This document shows positions 22,861-32,800 of a DNA stretch of 64,000 nucleotides, in pieces. The position numbers and the translations under genes were made by a program. Under the pieces are notes generated by a model, which did not search any database, was not told the DNA's origin, and was given only the letters and a program-made list of their open reading frames with translations. Every line of letters begins with the position of its first letter. Within the stretch, counting starts at the first letter, position 1. The stretch is from Taxawa tesnikishii (nom. ined.) (Eukaryota > Ascomycota > Dothideomycetes > Dothideales). The stretch spans positions 744,001 through 808,000 of the forward strand of contig JAPDRO010000001.1 of assembly GCA_030247885.1 (NCBI GenBank), in the 5' to 3' direction.

Positions 22861-23834
22861 ATGTCCTCATCTGTGCCCAACAAGCCAACCCATTCCCGCC
22901 ATGATACAGCACTGATCCACGGACTCTCGACGTCCGAGGTCCAAAACTTGGCAGAATCATGCATCGGTGCCAAGGGCAAGGCTTACTGTGAGTCCCTTCC
23001 ATGTTGGACCATCTCTCCTGTTTCCTACCTCAGACATGCAGCTCTCCCTGATGCCGGACACAAAAGCGCTGAAGCAGGGGCTCCTCGCGTCACAGAAACA
23101 ACCCAGGGGATGGAGAAAGCGGCTAATCAGGCATCGGAAAATCAGGCCCTTACTCCCACTTCAGAGTGGGCTGCGCTATATTGACGACGTTCGGGACGGT
23201 CGTTCAGGGCGCCAATGTTGAGAACGCAGCGTACCCGTCAGGAACCTGCGCTGAGCGGGTGGCTCTAGGGACTGCAGTAGTGCAGGTTAGTGGACCCGTC
23301 TGCTTCTCTGTCCCTTCCCCATCTGCTTGGGTGCAGTCTGTTTCTTTGACGAGGGGAGCTGCGAGCCCGCCTTGGTAGAGAGAGGGGCTGCTCATAGAGG
23401 AAGGTGAAGTTCCGGAGGACTCGGAGGTATCCGTTTCCGGTGGGGAGTCGATGGTGGCCGAGCTGGATGCGATTCCATCTGTCTTGCTCTGTGTCGCGAA
23501 CTTGGTTGCCAGCGCTCTGAGATTTAACGTGACGGTCACAGGGCGCACGGAGGGGCAACATCAGAGCCATTGCGATAGCGACAGACATCAGCCCACCAGC
23601 GAGCCCTTGCGGTATGTGTCGGCAGTTCATCAGAGAGTTTTGCGAGGTGGGTTCCAGATCTGCTTCTACCTTCCGTCTGATCGAGCTCTTACTAATTCCC
23701 CCGAAAAGCCAAACATGCCTGTCTTGATGTATGACAAGGATGGCAAGTATGTTACAATGACCGTGGACCAGCTATTACCGATGAGCTTTGGTCCCGACAA
23801 GCTGCTACCACCGGATGAGTTGGCGCAGATCTAG
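22861..23834 (+). CDS. CDD1: Cytidine deaminase
   Basis: Zinc enzyme of pyrimidine salvage that converts cytidine/deoxycytidine to uridine/deoxyuridine. Exons: 22861-22987, 23146-23285, 23542-23646 and 23709-23834, 165 aa. The joined product has [11 protein letters not shown], the zinc/catalytic motif TCAERVAL (Cys ligand and Glu proton shuttle) and the second zinc motif SPCGMCRQF, with the usual C-terminus [12 protein letters not shown]. Introns are 158, 256 and 62 bp; the first two are much longer than any other in the window. The 62-bp intron has a TACTAAT branch site. Every junction keeps frame (YC+P, VVQ+GARRGN, EFCE+PNMPV). Length is typical of the tetrameric eukaryotic enzymes. Confidence 0.93.
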
Positions 23835-24044
23835 GGGCTTTGTCAAGCTTGAAACAAGATAGAACTTTGTCGGCAATTGGCAGATGGCGTACTGATTGGA
23901 TTGTGTCGGGACGGGTTGCGCAACCGGCGAGCGATAGATACATGAGAAGATTATATCATTCGCTCTACTGGCGCCATGGACATGGGTATCATATGTGATT
24001 GTAGTACAAGCATACCTTCCGCTCATCCTGCAGCGAAGAGCCCC

Positions 24045-24782
24045 TCAATGCGCCAACACAACCGGCTTCCCCTGCTCCCAAGCATCTATGCTCTCCCTAA
24101 TATTAACCCAGTATCTCAGCCTCACCGCCTCCTCTTTTGCCGTCTGAATGTCGCCATTCTTGAACGCGTCTTCCAGCACTTTCACGCTCCTCTCGACCCT
24201 TTCCTCGTTCATGGCCTTCAGCGGCTCTAGATCCTCCTCGCTCTGCGCATCCTCAATCGTCTCCCTCGTCTCGAGAACCTCCATCAACAGCTCTGGGTCC
24301 TCGACCTTCAACGTCTCATCCTCGGCCACGTCGATTCCCTGCAGCGACAACAGATATTGCGCGCGCAGCAGCGGGTTCTGCAGCGTCTTGTAAGCCTCGT
24401 TGATGCGTGCGGACAGCCCTTCAGCCTGGCGTTTTCGATCGGGAGGCGCAAGGTCTGGGTGTGCTTTTGCTTGCAACTGTAGGAATTCGCGCCGCAGTGC
24501 TCTCAGGTCGACGCTGAAGTGGCCTCCTGGCGGTGGGCCTTCGCTGAGTGTTTGGGGAAAGAAGTCATAGTGCGTGCGTGGTGCCACGGACTCTTTGACC
24601 GCTGACCGCTGAGCCGTCGAGGAAAGGAAGCGTCGAGAAGAGGGTGGGGCCGGGCTTGTCTGCGAGGAGAGGCGTGGCTGTCGATGTTGCAAAGGTTGTT
24701 GGCAGAAGACGCATGTAAACGCGCGGCTCTGGGGAGGAGCCCTGATGACGGCGCGCATGGCGGTGGTAGATGCGGGTCTCAT
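24045..24782 (-). CDS. JAC1: Mitochondrial J-protein co-chaperone HscB/Jac1 (Fe-S assembly)
   Basis: Co-chaperone that delivers the Isu scaffold to mitochondrial Hsp70 for Fe-S cluster transfer. Single exon, 245 aa. The N-terminus is an Arg/Ser-rich presequence (RPASTTAMRAVIRAPPQSR) with a short CVFC. The J domain begins THYDFFPQ and contains KAHPDLAPP (HPD motif) and INEAYKTLQNPLLRAQYLL. The C-terminal HSCB oligomerisation domain has DPELLMEVLETRE and the final helices ending in KPVVLAH. The start is the ATG at 24782. The frame stays open further upstream through poly-Thr and poly-Arg encoded by trinucleotide repeats, which I take as 5' UTR. ATG 24758 is a second possible start. No frame breaks. 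Confidence 0.9.
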   Translation of the reverse strand: MRPASTTAMRAVIRAPPQSRAFTCVFCQQPLQHRQPRLSSQTSPAPPSSRRFLSSTAQRSAVKESVAPRTHYDFFPQTLSEGPPPGGHFSVDLRALRREFLQLQAKAHPDLAPPDRKRQAEGLSARINEAYKTLQNPLLRAQYLLSLQGIDVAEDETLKVEDPELLMEVLETRETIEDAQSEEDLEPLKAMNEERVERSVKVLEDAFKNGDIQTAKEEAVRLRYWVNIRESIDAWEQGKPVVLAH

Positions 24783-24790
24783 GTCGAGGA

Positions 24791-24850
24791 TTCTTCTTCT
24801 TCTTCTTCTTCTTCTTCTTGTGATCGTCGTGGTGGTGGTGGTGGTGATGA
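24791..24850. repeat. Trinucleotide tracts (TTC)n and (GGT)n before JAC1
   Basis: About nine TTC units (24791-24819) followed by a GGT-rich tract (24826-24850), immediately upstream of the JAC1 ATG on the opposite strand. In the JAC1 frame they would read poly-Arg and poly-Thr. Confidence 0.85.
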
Positions 24851-25196
24851 TGGGTCTTCCGGAGAGAAGGCGGAATGGCGAGTAGAACGACCGTCGCGAT
24901 ATCGATAGTTTTTGTCGGGCATTGATGTCATATGCCAGGCTGTACCAACTAGAAACGGCAATGAGATGAAACACACAGGACCCCTCGTATCAACCTTGTT
25001 CTGACCTCGGATGGTATATTGGGTGCATAACAGACAGTACATGTTCCCGATCTGTGTTCCGAGCATAACAAACAGTACATGCATGTCCCGTTCCCAATCT
25101 ACAGCCCACCAACGTCGATGTGAACCGTCGAGTTTCCAAGCCTTGGAACAAAAGAAGCCGATCGGCCGACAAAGCGCCACGCCCGAGGCAACACGA

Positions 25197-25230
<34 letters not shown>

Positions 25231-25953
25231 CCCGTCTGCACGACATGACCCCGTCTCACGAGTCACCTTTGTCCTCTCGGCACCACTCGACTTATCAGAC
25301 TATCACACTCGCCCACTGCCACGAGCCGCATCCTATCCAACTGTATTTCCCGTCTCTCGAAGACTTACCTCGCCATGCACACCCCGCCAGAGTGGTTCTA
25401 ACGTTCTAATTCTACTCGAGTAGAGCCTACCATGCGGCCGCATAACAAGACGACATACCGCGCCTTCTTATCTAACTCTTTGACTACTGCACAACCCCCC
25501 CCCCACAAATCCTTGACCATCGCATATCCTCTTGCCTTTATCAGCAGGTGATATGGCCAATATACCGCTATACTGGTCTGCCGCCGCTCGACACAATGCA
25601 TCGTCCTTGCCAAGGCATACACCCCCGCCCTTGTGCCCCAGCGGATATTAGCGACCTGCTCAATTCGTCTTAGAGCGAGCTGGAGGCCATCTCTGACTGG
25701 CAGACTTTTACCCAAACACTCTGTTACAGTTAGGGTTTCATATCCGTGCAGTGTCTTCCTGTGCATCGATCGGCATCATCGTGCCTGTTCGTGTTCCTGT
25801 TCCTGCTTCCTAGTCAGGAAAAAGAGATATGCTTGCAGCCCCGAGGTAGGAACGATTGATGCTACATAAAAAGGTAGGCTTCTCCGCTTCATCGCCTCCA
25901 CCAAGTAGGGATCGCACGTCTTTGCTTGTCGGGGCGAGAGTACTTTATCCAAT
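24851..25953. other. Divergent promoter region of JAC1 and S41 peptidase
   Basis: About 1.1 kb with no supported gene. It contains a (CAGC)8 microsatellite at 25196-25230 and a C10 run at 25495-25504. It lies between divergent genes and should hold both promoters. Confidence 0.45.
25196..25230. repeat. (CAGC)n tetranucleotide microsatellite
   Basis: Eight or more perfect CAGC units in a row within intergenic DNA between JAC1 and the S41 peptidase gene. Confidence 0.9.
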
Positions 25954-28556
25954 ATGACCATTATCTCGCTGCTGGTGGCCGCTCTGGCCGGTGTCGGCTC
26001 TGCTGCGCCTTGGTATAAACCCAAGTTCCCTGACTTTCCGCTGAAGAGCCATCCAGGATGGTCACAGCCAAGGTGAGCACAACAACTGCGTGACATTGTT
26101 GTCTTCCTCGAGACATGTTGACAGCTTTCAGCGTCTACGCGCCACCTCAGCCTGCACCGTCCTGGTACCGTCCCAACCATCACACCACAACCGCGCTCGG
26201 CTCCAGCGCTTTCGAGAGTGGTGTCGGTACGACAGTGTCCGTCACAAGGGCTACTGCCAGCACAACAGCGACAGCGATTCCCACTGGGAGCTCTGCCAGC
26301 GGCCCCTGTGCCAGCGTATCCCAGCTGGTGGCGTCTTACACTAGCGCTTCGCCTTCTGCTGCTACGCCTACTGTACCTGCAGATATTGCGTATGAGTGCT
26401 TGAACTCTATTCCTTTCAATCAAACCGCCGCCGCGGCGCTCCTGGAGTCCATTCGCCCTTACCTCAACTGGCAGACTACCATCTCCTACCTCAAGTCTCC
26501 GCCAGCTGAGTACGCAGAGAAGATTCAGCCGCCGTATGACTTCTGGGCCACTTACAACGCCATTGCAGCGAACGTGTCCGCTGGTGCCTACGCAAGCGAA
26601 TATGATTTCGGCTGGGCTCTCTACGAAGCGACACAGGTCACTCACGACGGACATTTCGCCTTCGTACCGGACAGCGTTGGCCTGATCTTCACCTTTGGCC
26701 GCACCACACCTATTGTTTCGGTCTCGGTCGACGGTGAGAACGTCCCAGAGGTTTACGTTTATGCCGACATACTTACGGCGTCTTTTGGTAACGCTACTTT
26801 CACTCCGTCGCCGATCGTGGAGATTGATGGCCAGAACGCCACCGAATACCTGCTCCACTGGTCTCAGTATGGCTCACTTCAGGACAGGGATGCGCTCTGG
26901 AATAACCTCATGTACATCCCCGCGCAGGTGTCACTGGGCTCATCTGGAACGGGCACTGGTACATTCAGCGGAAGCGGCCGCGGTAGATTCGTGTACCCAG
27001 GCCCGTCGACAACCCTGACCTTCGCCAACGGCACGACAGTGACCAACCAGAACTACGCACGCGTCCTTGTGGATTTTGAAAACATTACGAGCGGCGCAGA
27101 CGTTTATCAGACTTACTTTGCCGTGCCTGAACCGGACTCTGCCCTGGATCTTGCCACCTCCACTTCGACATCAAGCACTACCGCTGCGCCGTAAGTCTTG
27201 GCTCCCCGGTGTGTCTCGTACCAAAAACAGTAATCTAACAGACAGTAGTACGAGCACCAGCAATGTCACTAGTAGCACCGTATCCGTTACCAGGTCGACC
27301 CCGCTCCTGGCTACCCTTCGCCAGTCGTCCGTCACTCCAACAACCTCAACAGCGGCTACTTCCTCGAGGGCGCGGGTTACGAAGATGTTGCTGTCCTTGT
27401 GGTGCCGTCTTTCGTTGGTCTTGGCTCTGCAGAGGTCGAGTTTCAGAACGTCAACAGCGAGTTCATCGCGGCTGCAAAAGCTGCCAACAAGACCAAGCTG
27501 ATCATCGACGTTTCCGCCAACGGTGGAGGTACTATCTTGCAGGGATACGATCTCTTCAAGCAGCTTTTCCCTTCAATCCTGCCTTATGGCGCTACCCGTC
27601 TCCGCGCTCACGAGGCCCTCAATGTCCTCGGCGAGGAATATTCGGCCATCTCAGCCAACTATCCTCGCAGCTTGAACGAAAACGACACAATCCAGAACAT
27701 CGAGTCCGCAAGCTTCAACTATCGCACCGATGCGAACATCTCCTACGAGCCTTTCACGTCCTGGCCGGAGAAGTTCGGTCCACATGAGTTCGGCCCGTTC
27801 AATGACACCTTCACCTCCATCATCCGGTGGAACCTGTCCGACGTCCTGACGCCAGACAACTCTGGGGGCATCTACGTCTCCGGCTACCTCAACCGGTCCA
27901 ACGTGACCGTGCAGCCGTTCGCACGAGACGACATCATTATTGTCTACGACGGCTACTGCGCCAGTACCTGCACCATCTTCTCCGAGCTGATGCGTCAGCA
28001 AGCTGGCATCAAGACGATCGCGCTTGGAGGCCGTCCAAACAAGGACATCATCCAAGCCGTAGGTGGAGTCAAGGGCACCAACGATTACCCGTACGACTAC
28101 ATCCTCGGCTCGATCGTCACGGCCTTCCAGTTCGCGAACGAGACGCACAGACTGGAACTCAACAGCACTGCTCTGGGCACTTACAACAATCTGCCCCTAT
28201 ACCGTGCTGCCTCTGACCCTGTCGTCAACTCGCGCGATGGCATCAGGCAAGGCGACGAGAGCGAGACGCCGCTCCAGTTCGTGTACGAGCCTGCGGACTG
28301 CAGAATCTACTACACCCCTGCCATGGTCGTCGACGAGACGGCTGTGTGGATGACGGTGGCTGATACCACGTGGGGTGGCAGCAATGCTTGTGTTGCCGGC
28401 AGCAATGACCTTTACAACAAGAAGAGAAGCGTGGCCGCTGCTGCGCAGGAGATGCACCGTGTCAGGAGAGACGTTAACGTGGCGGAGATCTGGGGCAGTT
28501 TGAGTGCCGAGGCGGGTAGTGTGACGCTTGGTGGTGATGCCATTATGCTGCCGTGA
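25954..28556 (+). CDS. Secreted S41-family (tail-specific-like) serine peptidase
   Basis: Extracellular protein of the fungal peptidase S41 family. Exons: 25954-26072, 26132-27190 and about 27246-28556, roughly 829 aa. A signal peptide (MTIISLLVAALAGVGSAA) is followed by a Pro/Ser/Thr stretch, a conserved N-terminal domain (CLNSIPFNQTAAAALLESI...YDFGWALYEATQVTHDGHF), a Ser/Thr linker and the S41 domain (VLVVPSF, IDVSANGGG, ILQGYDLFKQLFP). VYDGYCASTCTIFSELM probably carries the nucleophilic Ser. Several N-x-S/T sequons are present. The frame breaks in the C run 27299-27302; one added C gives RSTPAPGYPSPVVRHSNN and a continuous protein. An acceptor at 27230 instead of 27245 would keep the same frame. 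The lysine partner and substrate are not identified. Confidence 0.82.
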
Positions 28557-29033
28557 GTGGCAGCCCAGATTCTTTGGTAGCGTGCGGGGCGTTCTCAAGA
28601 AGCAAGGGGTATCTGATGCATGGATCACAATCGTAACGCGAGACGTCCGTAGCAGTGCCGGTATACAACAAAACCGAGGACAGTCCTCACCGTTAGAGTA
28701 CCGCCCGTAGCAAGGTTACGGCCTCTAAGGCCTCAGTCTGAAGCATCTCTGTTTCTCTCCTACAACGGATGCTCCGTCTACCTTGCACGGCGGTACAAAC
28801 TTTTGCCAGGAAAGGGTTTCCTTTGATGATAGCCATGCAAACTCTCATCCTGCCGAGCCGCTTCTCGGCGGCCACATGATCAAGAGGTGTGGGACATCGA
28901 GGGAAACGCGACGGAACCGTGCGTGCGCACAAGACAGCATCGCCGAAGTGGACATCCTTATTCTAAACATACAGCTGTTCGTACATTATGTAGTAGTACC
29001 GCGCGGGGGCGCCTGATGTATACACGTGTGCGC
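28557..29033. other. Convergent intergenic spacer
   Basis: About 0.48 kb between the convergent S41 and COQ5 genes, holding their 3' UTRs. Nothing further recognised. Confidence 0.4.
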
Positions 29034-30084
29034 TCAAGCCGCCGGCTTGATACCCTTGTGGATCGCGGCGATTCCGTTCGTCAGGTTCTCGTAGCCCTCG
29101 CCGTCCGGGCCCTTGGGGATCAGGAACCCGGCCTGGCGGATCATGTCCCTCCATGCCTCCTGGCTAGGGAACTTCTCGATACTCTCGACAAGATACTGGT
29201 AGCTGTCCCTGTCTCCAGCGACGACTTGACCAATCAGAGGGATAGCACTGAAGCTCCAGCGCTTGTAGATGGCGTCGAAGAGCGGGTTGTTCACCTTGCT
29301 GAACTCAAGACAGGCAAACACACCGCCGGGTTTTAGCACGCGGAAGGCCTCACGTAGTGCGACGTCCTTGTGCGTGAAGTTCCGGATGCCAAAAGAGACG
29401 GTGTAGAGGTCAATGCTGTTGTCGGGGATCATGTGCAGGTTTTCGGCGTTGGCTTCGACGAAGGATAAACGTCCCGTGCCCGCGTATTCCGTCTGCGCTG
29501 CCCTCTTCCTTCCCTCCGCGAGCATGTCCGGGTTTATGTCCGAGATGATCACTTTGGTAGCGGTGTCGTTGTTGATGTTGGTCGCGTGGTCAAGCATGCG
29601 GAATGCGATGTCGCCGGTCCCGCCAGCGATATCGAGGATTGTCCAGCCCTGCTTTTGCGGAACGCTACCGGCGGAGTGCGAGAAGGAGGATGTGGAACCG
29701 GGATTCAGGGAGCGTACGAAGTGGTCTTTCCATAGGCGGTGAATGCCCATAGACATAAGGTCGTTCATAGTATCGTAGGAGCTGGCGACGGAGGAGAAGA
29801 CTTGGCCGACTGCGAGTCGTTGCGCGTTAACACAGCACACAAGAGGTTGGGGGAGGTGTTGGGGCAGACCAACCTTTGGACTCCTTGAGCGAGTCCGGTA
29901 TCGTCTGGAACCCGAAATGCGTCGTCCGTTCCTCATTCTGACCTGGCCGCGGTGGCTCCTGAGACTTGTGCTCCTGCTGCTGGGCAGTTGCTGTGAAGCA
30001 CCTTGTAGCATTCCTGCATTGCGGACGAGTGACTGGCGTGGTCAGGCGCAGGCGCTTGGCTGCTCGGGGCACAAAGGCGGACAT
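29034..30084 (-). CDS. COQ5: Ubiquinone C-methyltransferase COQ5
   Basis: Mitochondrial SAM-dependent C-methyltransferase of the coenzyme Q complex (2-methoxy-6-polyprenyl-1,4-benzoquinol methylase). Two exons: 30084-29874 and 29809-29034, 328 aa. The intron joins DSLKESK to VGQVFSSVASSYDTMNDLMSMG. The presequence contains MSAFVPRAAKRLRL. Motif I is DIAGGTGDIAF, then KVIISDINPDML, LYTVSFGIRNFTH and RVLKPGGVFACLEFSKV, all hallmarks of UbiE/COQ5. The C-terminus IAAIHKGIKP is typical. The start is the ATG at 30084, directly preceded on its transcript by long trinucleotide repeats that I take as 5' UTR. No frame breaks. Confidence 0.95.
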
Positions 30085-30099
30085 GTTGTTGTTGTTGTT

Positions 30100-30135
<36 letters not shown>

Positions 30136-30171
30136 ATGGTAGTGGTGGTGGTGGTGGTGGTGGTGGTAGTA
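30085..30171. repeat. Compound trinucleotide microsatellite before COQ5
   Basis: Runs of TTG, then about eleven TAG units, then GGT units, starting right at the COQ5 ATG and extending 87 bp upstream. On the COQ5 transcript they read as ACC, CTA and CAA repeats in the leader. Confidence 0.9.
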
Positions 30172-30552
30172 GATGGGCAAGGTATGCACGATTCGATGAA
30201 ACAACACGCAGCGGAAGATTCACTTGATCTGCGCTTCCATGCCAAGTGATTGCGGCGAGATGGATAGAGTTTTGGTCGGTTAGATCCGGACGTCCAACCG
30301 AGCCAACCGAGCCAACCGAGCCATGCTGCAGTTGGTTAATCGCTTTGGCCGAACGGACGGCGGCTTAGGTTATCATCGGTTTCCCCGCCCCCGCATTCCT
30401 AATTCCTATCCCTCCTATCCCTCCTATCCCTGTCCCCATTCCCCAGCTACATGCAACGTGCGAGCCGTCCATGTACTGTACGTGCATGTCGTGTTCGTTG
30501 CTCGCTCAAGTGTTGTCTTGTGCTCTTCTTTGCAGGGATCCCGTTGCTTCGC
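30172..30552. other. Divergent promoter region of COQ5 and BCKDH E1-alpha
   Basis: Contains a 9-bp repeat CCAACCGAG, about three copies (30294-30320), and a TATCCCTCC-type repeat (30405-30430). A CTTCTTTGCAG at 30527-30537 could be the acceptor of a 5' UTR intron of the E1-alpha gene. Confidence 0.45.
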
Positions 30553-32162
30553 ATGCCATGCGAGATGAAGATGGAGATGAAGATGGCGACGGCGACCAAG
30601 AGCCTCTCTCGTTCCCCGCTAAGGATTGTACCATCCGCATCCGCATCCACAGCCCGACTTGGTCGGACCAGGTGGCGGCCGTCGGCATACCAAGTACGCT
30701 GCAGCTCCGTCTCACAAAAGCCCGGATCGGATCAGTACGTGCGTGTTGCCTCCAGTCCTCGTAGAACGTAACTCAAAAAACGTCTCAGTGTGCACTTCCC
30801 CGGCGCCGTCAACAGCAAGTTCACCACCAAGCTCGCCTTTACGCGACCACAGGAGAAAAATGCTATGCCGACGTACCGCATACTGGACCAGGACGGTGTC
30901 ATCGTCGACAAAGACCGCGAACCGCCCGACATAAGCGATGAGGAAGTCATCAAGATGTACAAGGATATGGTGTCCGGTACCGTTACCATCTTGTTCATGG
31001 CGACCTCGATCCATGTTCTCGTTCTGACACCACTGCAGTGAGCATAATGGACCTGATCATGTTCGACGCCCAAAGACAAGGACGGATAAGTTTCTACATG
31101 GTACATCTCATCCATCTTCCTCTACCATCGTCATCTTCCTACACGCCAGTTACTCACTACCCGGTCCCAGGTCTCCGCCGGCGAGGAAGGCATAGCCGTG
31201 GGCTCGGCCTCCGCGCTCAAATCCAACGACCCGATATTTGCACAGTACCGAGAAACCGGCATCTTCGCCTACCGCGGATTTACCCCTCGTGATTTCGTGG
31301 CGCAACTCTTCGCACACCGAGGAGACCCCGGCCTCGGACGCAACATGCCGGTTCACTACGGTTCTTCGGTCTTGCACATCCATACCATCAGCTCTCCCTC
31401 GCCACCCAGATCCCACACGCTGCGGGTGCCGCGTATGCTGTGAAGTTGCAAAATGCGAGCGACCCCCTGGAGCCGGCAAGATGCGTAGCGTGCTACTTTG
31501 GCGAAGGCGCAGCAAGTGAGGGCGACTTCCACGCCGCTTTGAACATTGCTGCAACGCGTGCATGTCCCGTCGTCTTCATCTGCCGCAACAACGGCTACGC
31601 CATCTCGACGCCCACACTTGAGCAATACCGGGGCGATGGAATCGCGTCGCGAGGCGTCGGGTACGGAATCGACACGATTCGCGTAGACGGAAACGACGTT
31701 CTAGCTGTGCGCGAAGTAACGCGCAGAGCCCGCGACATGTGTCTGCAGAACGGCGGCAAACCGATGCTGATCGAAGCGATGAGCTACCGTGTCTCGCACC
31801 ACAGTACCAGCGATGATAGTTTCGCGTACCGGGCGCGGGTAGAGGTCGAGGACTGGAAACGCCGGGACAACCCGATCATTCGCTTGCGGAAGTGGTTGGA
31901 GGGCAAGGGGATCTGGGACGAACAGAAGGAGAAAGAGACGCGGAGTTCGTTACGAAAGGAGATTTTGGATGCGTTCAAGGCCGCCGAGAAGGAGAAGAGA
32001 CCCGCGTTGAGAAACATGATTGAGGGTGTTTACGAGCAAATGACAGAGGAGCAGGTGGAACAGATGGAGAAGTTGAGGCGCATCATTGAGAAGTATCCGG
32101 ATGAGTATGATGTTGGTGAGTTTGAGGGCGGTTTGGAGAGCCTGAAGGCTGTACAGCGCTGA
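30553..32162 (+). CDS. Branched-chain 2-oxoacid dehydrogenase E1 alpha subunit
   Basis: Thiamine-diphosphate subunit of the mitochondrial branched-chain keto-acid dehydrogenase, which catabolises Leu, Ile and Val skeletons. Exons: 30553-30734, 30789-30976, 31039-31100 and 31171-32162, about 474 aa. A basic, Ser-rich presequence is followed by HFPGAVNSKFTTKL, PTYRILDQDGVIVDKD, SIMDLIMFDAQRQGRISFYM, VSAGEEGIAVGSA and RNMPVHYGS. The ThDP motif is YFGEGAASEGDFHAALN, then FICRNNGYAIST and YRVSHHSTSDDS (the phosphorylation-loop region). The frame breaks in the short C run 31396-31398: HTISSP should continue LATQIPHAAGAAYAVK, which is read one frame on. One added C restores it. The exact ATG is uncertain among several in-frame Mets (30553-30583). 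Confidence 0.9.
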
Positions 32163-32800
32163 ACGAGACGTGCCGGACACGAAGAAGCTGTTCTTACCGA
32201 GACGTCTTTGCAGTGCTGCTCAACGCCAAGCAGTAGCGAATATGGGCGCAAGGTCCACGAGTTTGCGTTGGGCGGACAACAATGTAAGGGGAAGAGAATG
32301 CATAGATAGTCTATATCCTTGTTCATCAAAGCCACCAGCGCGCTGCCCGAACGCAGATCAAAAGTCCCACACCCAGAAGAAATTGTCGCAGAATTCCACT
32401 TCGTACGCAAAAGAGGTAGGAAAAGCACCAGGTTGACTTTCAGAGGGGCCAGCGCCTGCAAGGAAGGTATGAACAATGCTGAGCTGGACGGCCGTGGGTA
32501 AGGGGGAGGGAGGTGTGTGACAAGTGAGAATGTGTGTGTGTGTGTGTATGATTCGAGGGTGAAACGTTGGTAACGATGAGATTGGGTGAGATATCCTTTG
32601 GAGAAGTCATCATTCATAACACGCAACATGATATGAAGAGGGTTAAAGGCGTCTGGCCCACGTGTGAGCCAGACTATTGGTGTTAGCTAGACCAGTTGCC
32701 GTTGTTGAAGTTTGGATCCGAAAAGGTTGACCGTAGTTGAGGGAGTTGAGGTAGTCATGGTCGGTGGAGTTAAAGGCGGGGTCCTCCCACGGGAGTTGGT
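32163..32800. other. Convergent intergenic spacer
   Basis: About 0.64 kb between convergent genes. It contains a (GT)n tract at 32530-32547. It should hold the E1-alpha and copper-fist 3' UTRs. Confidence 0.4.
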
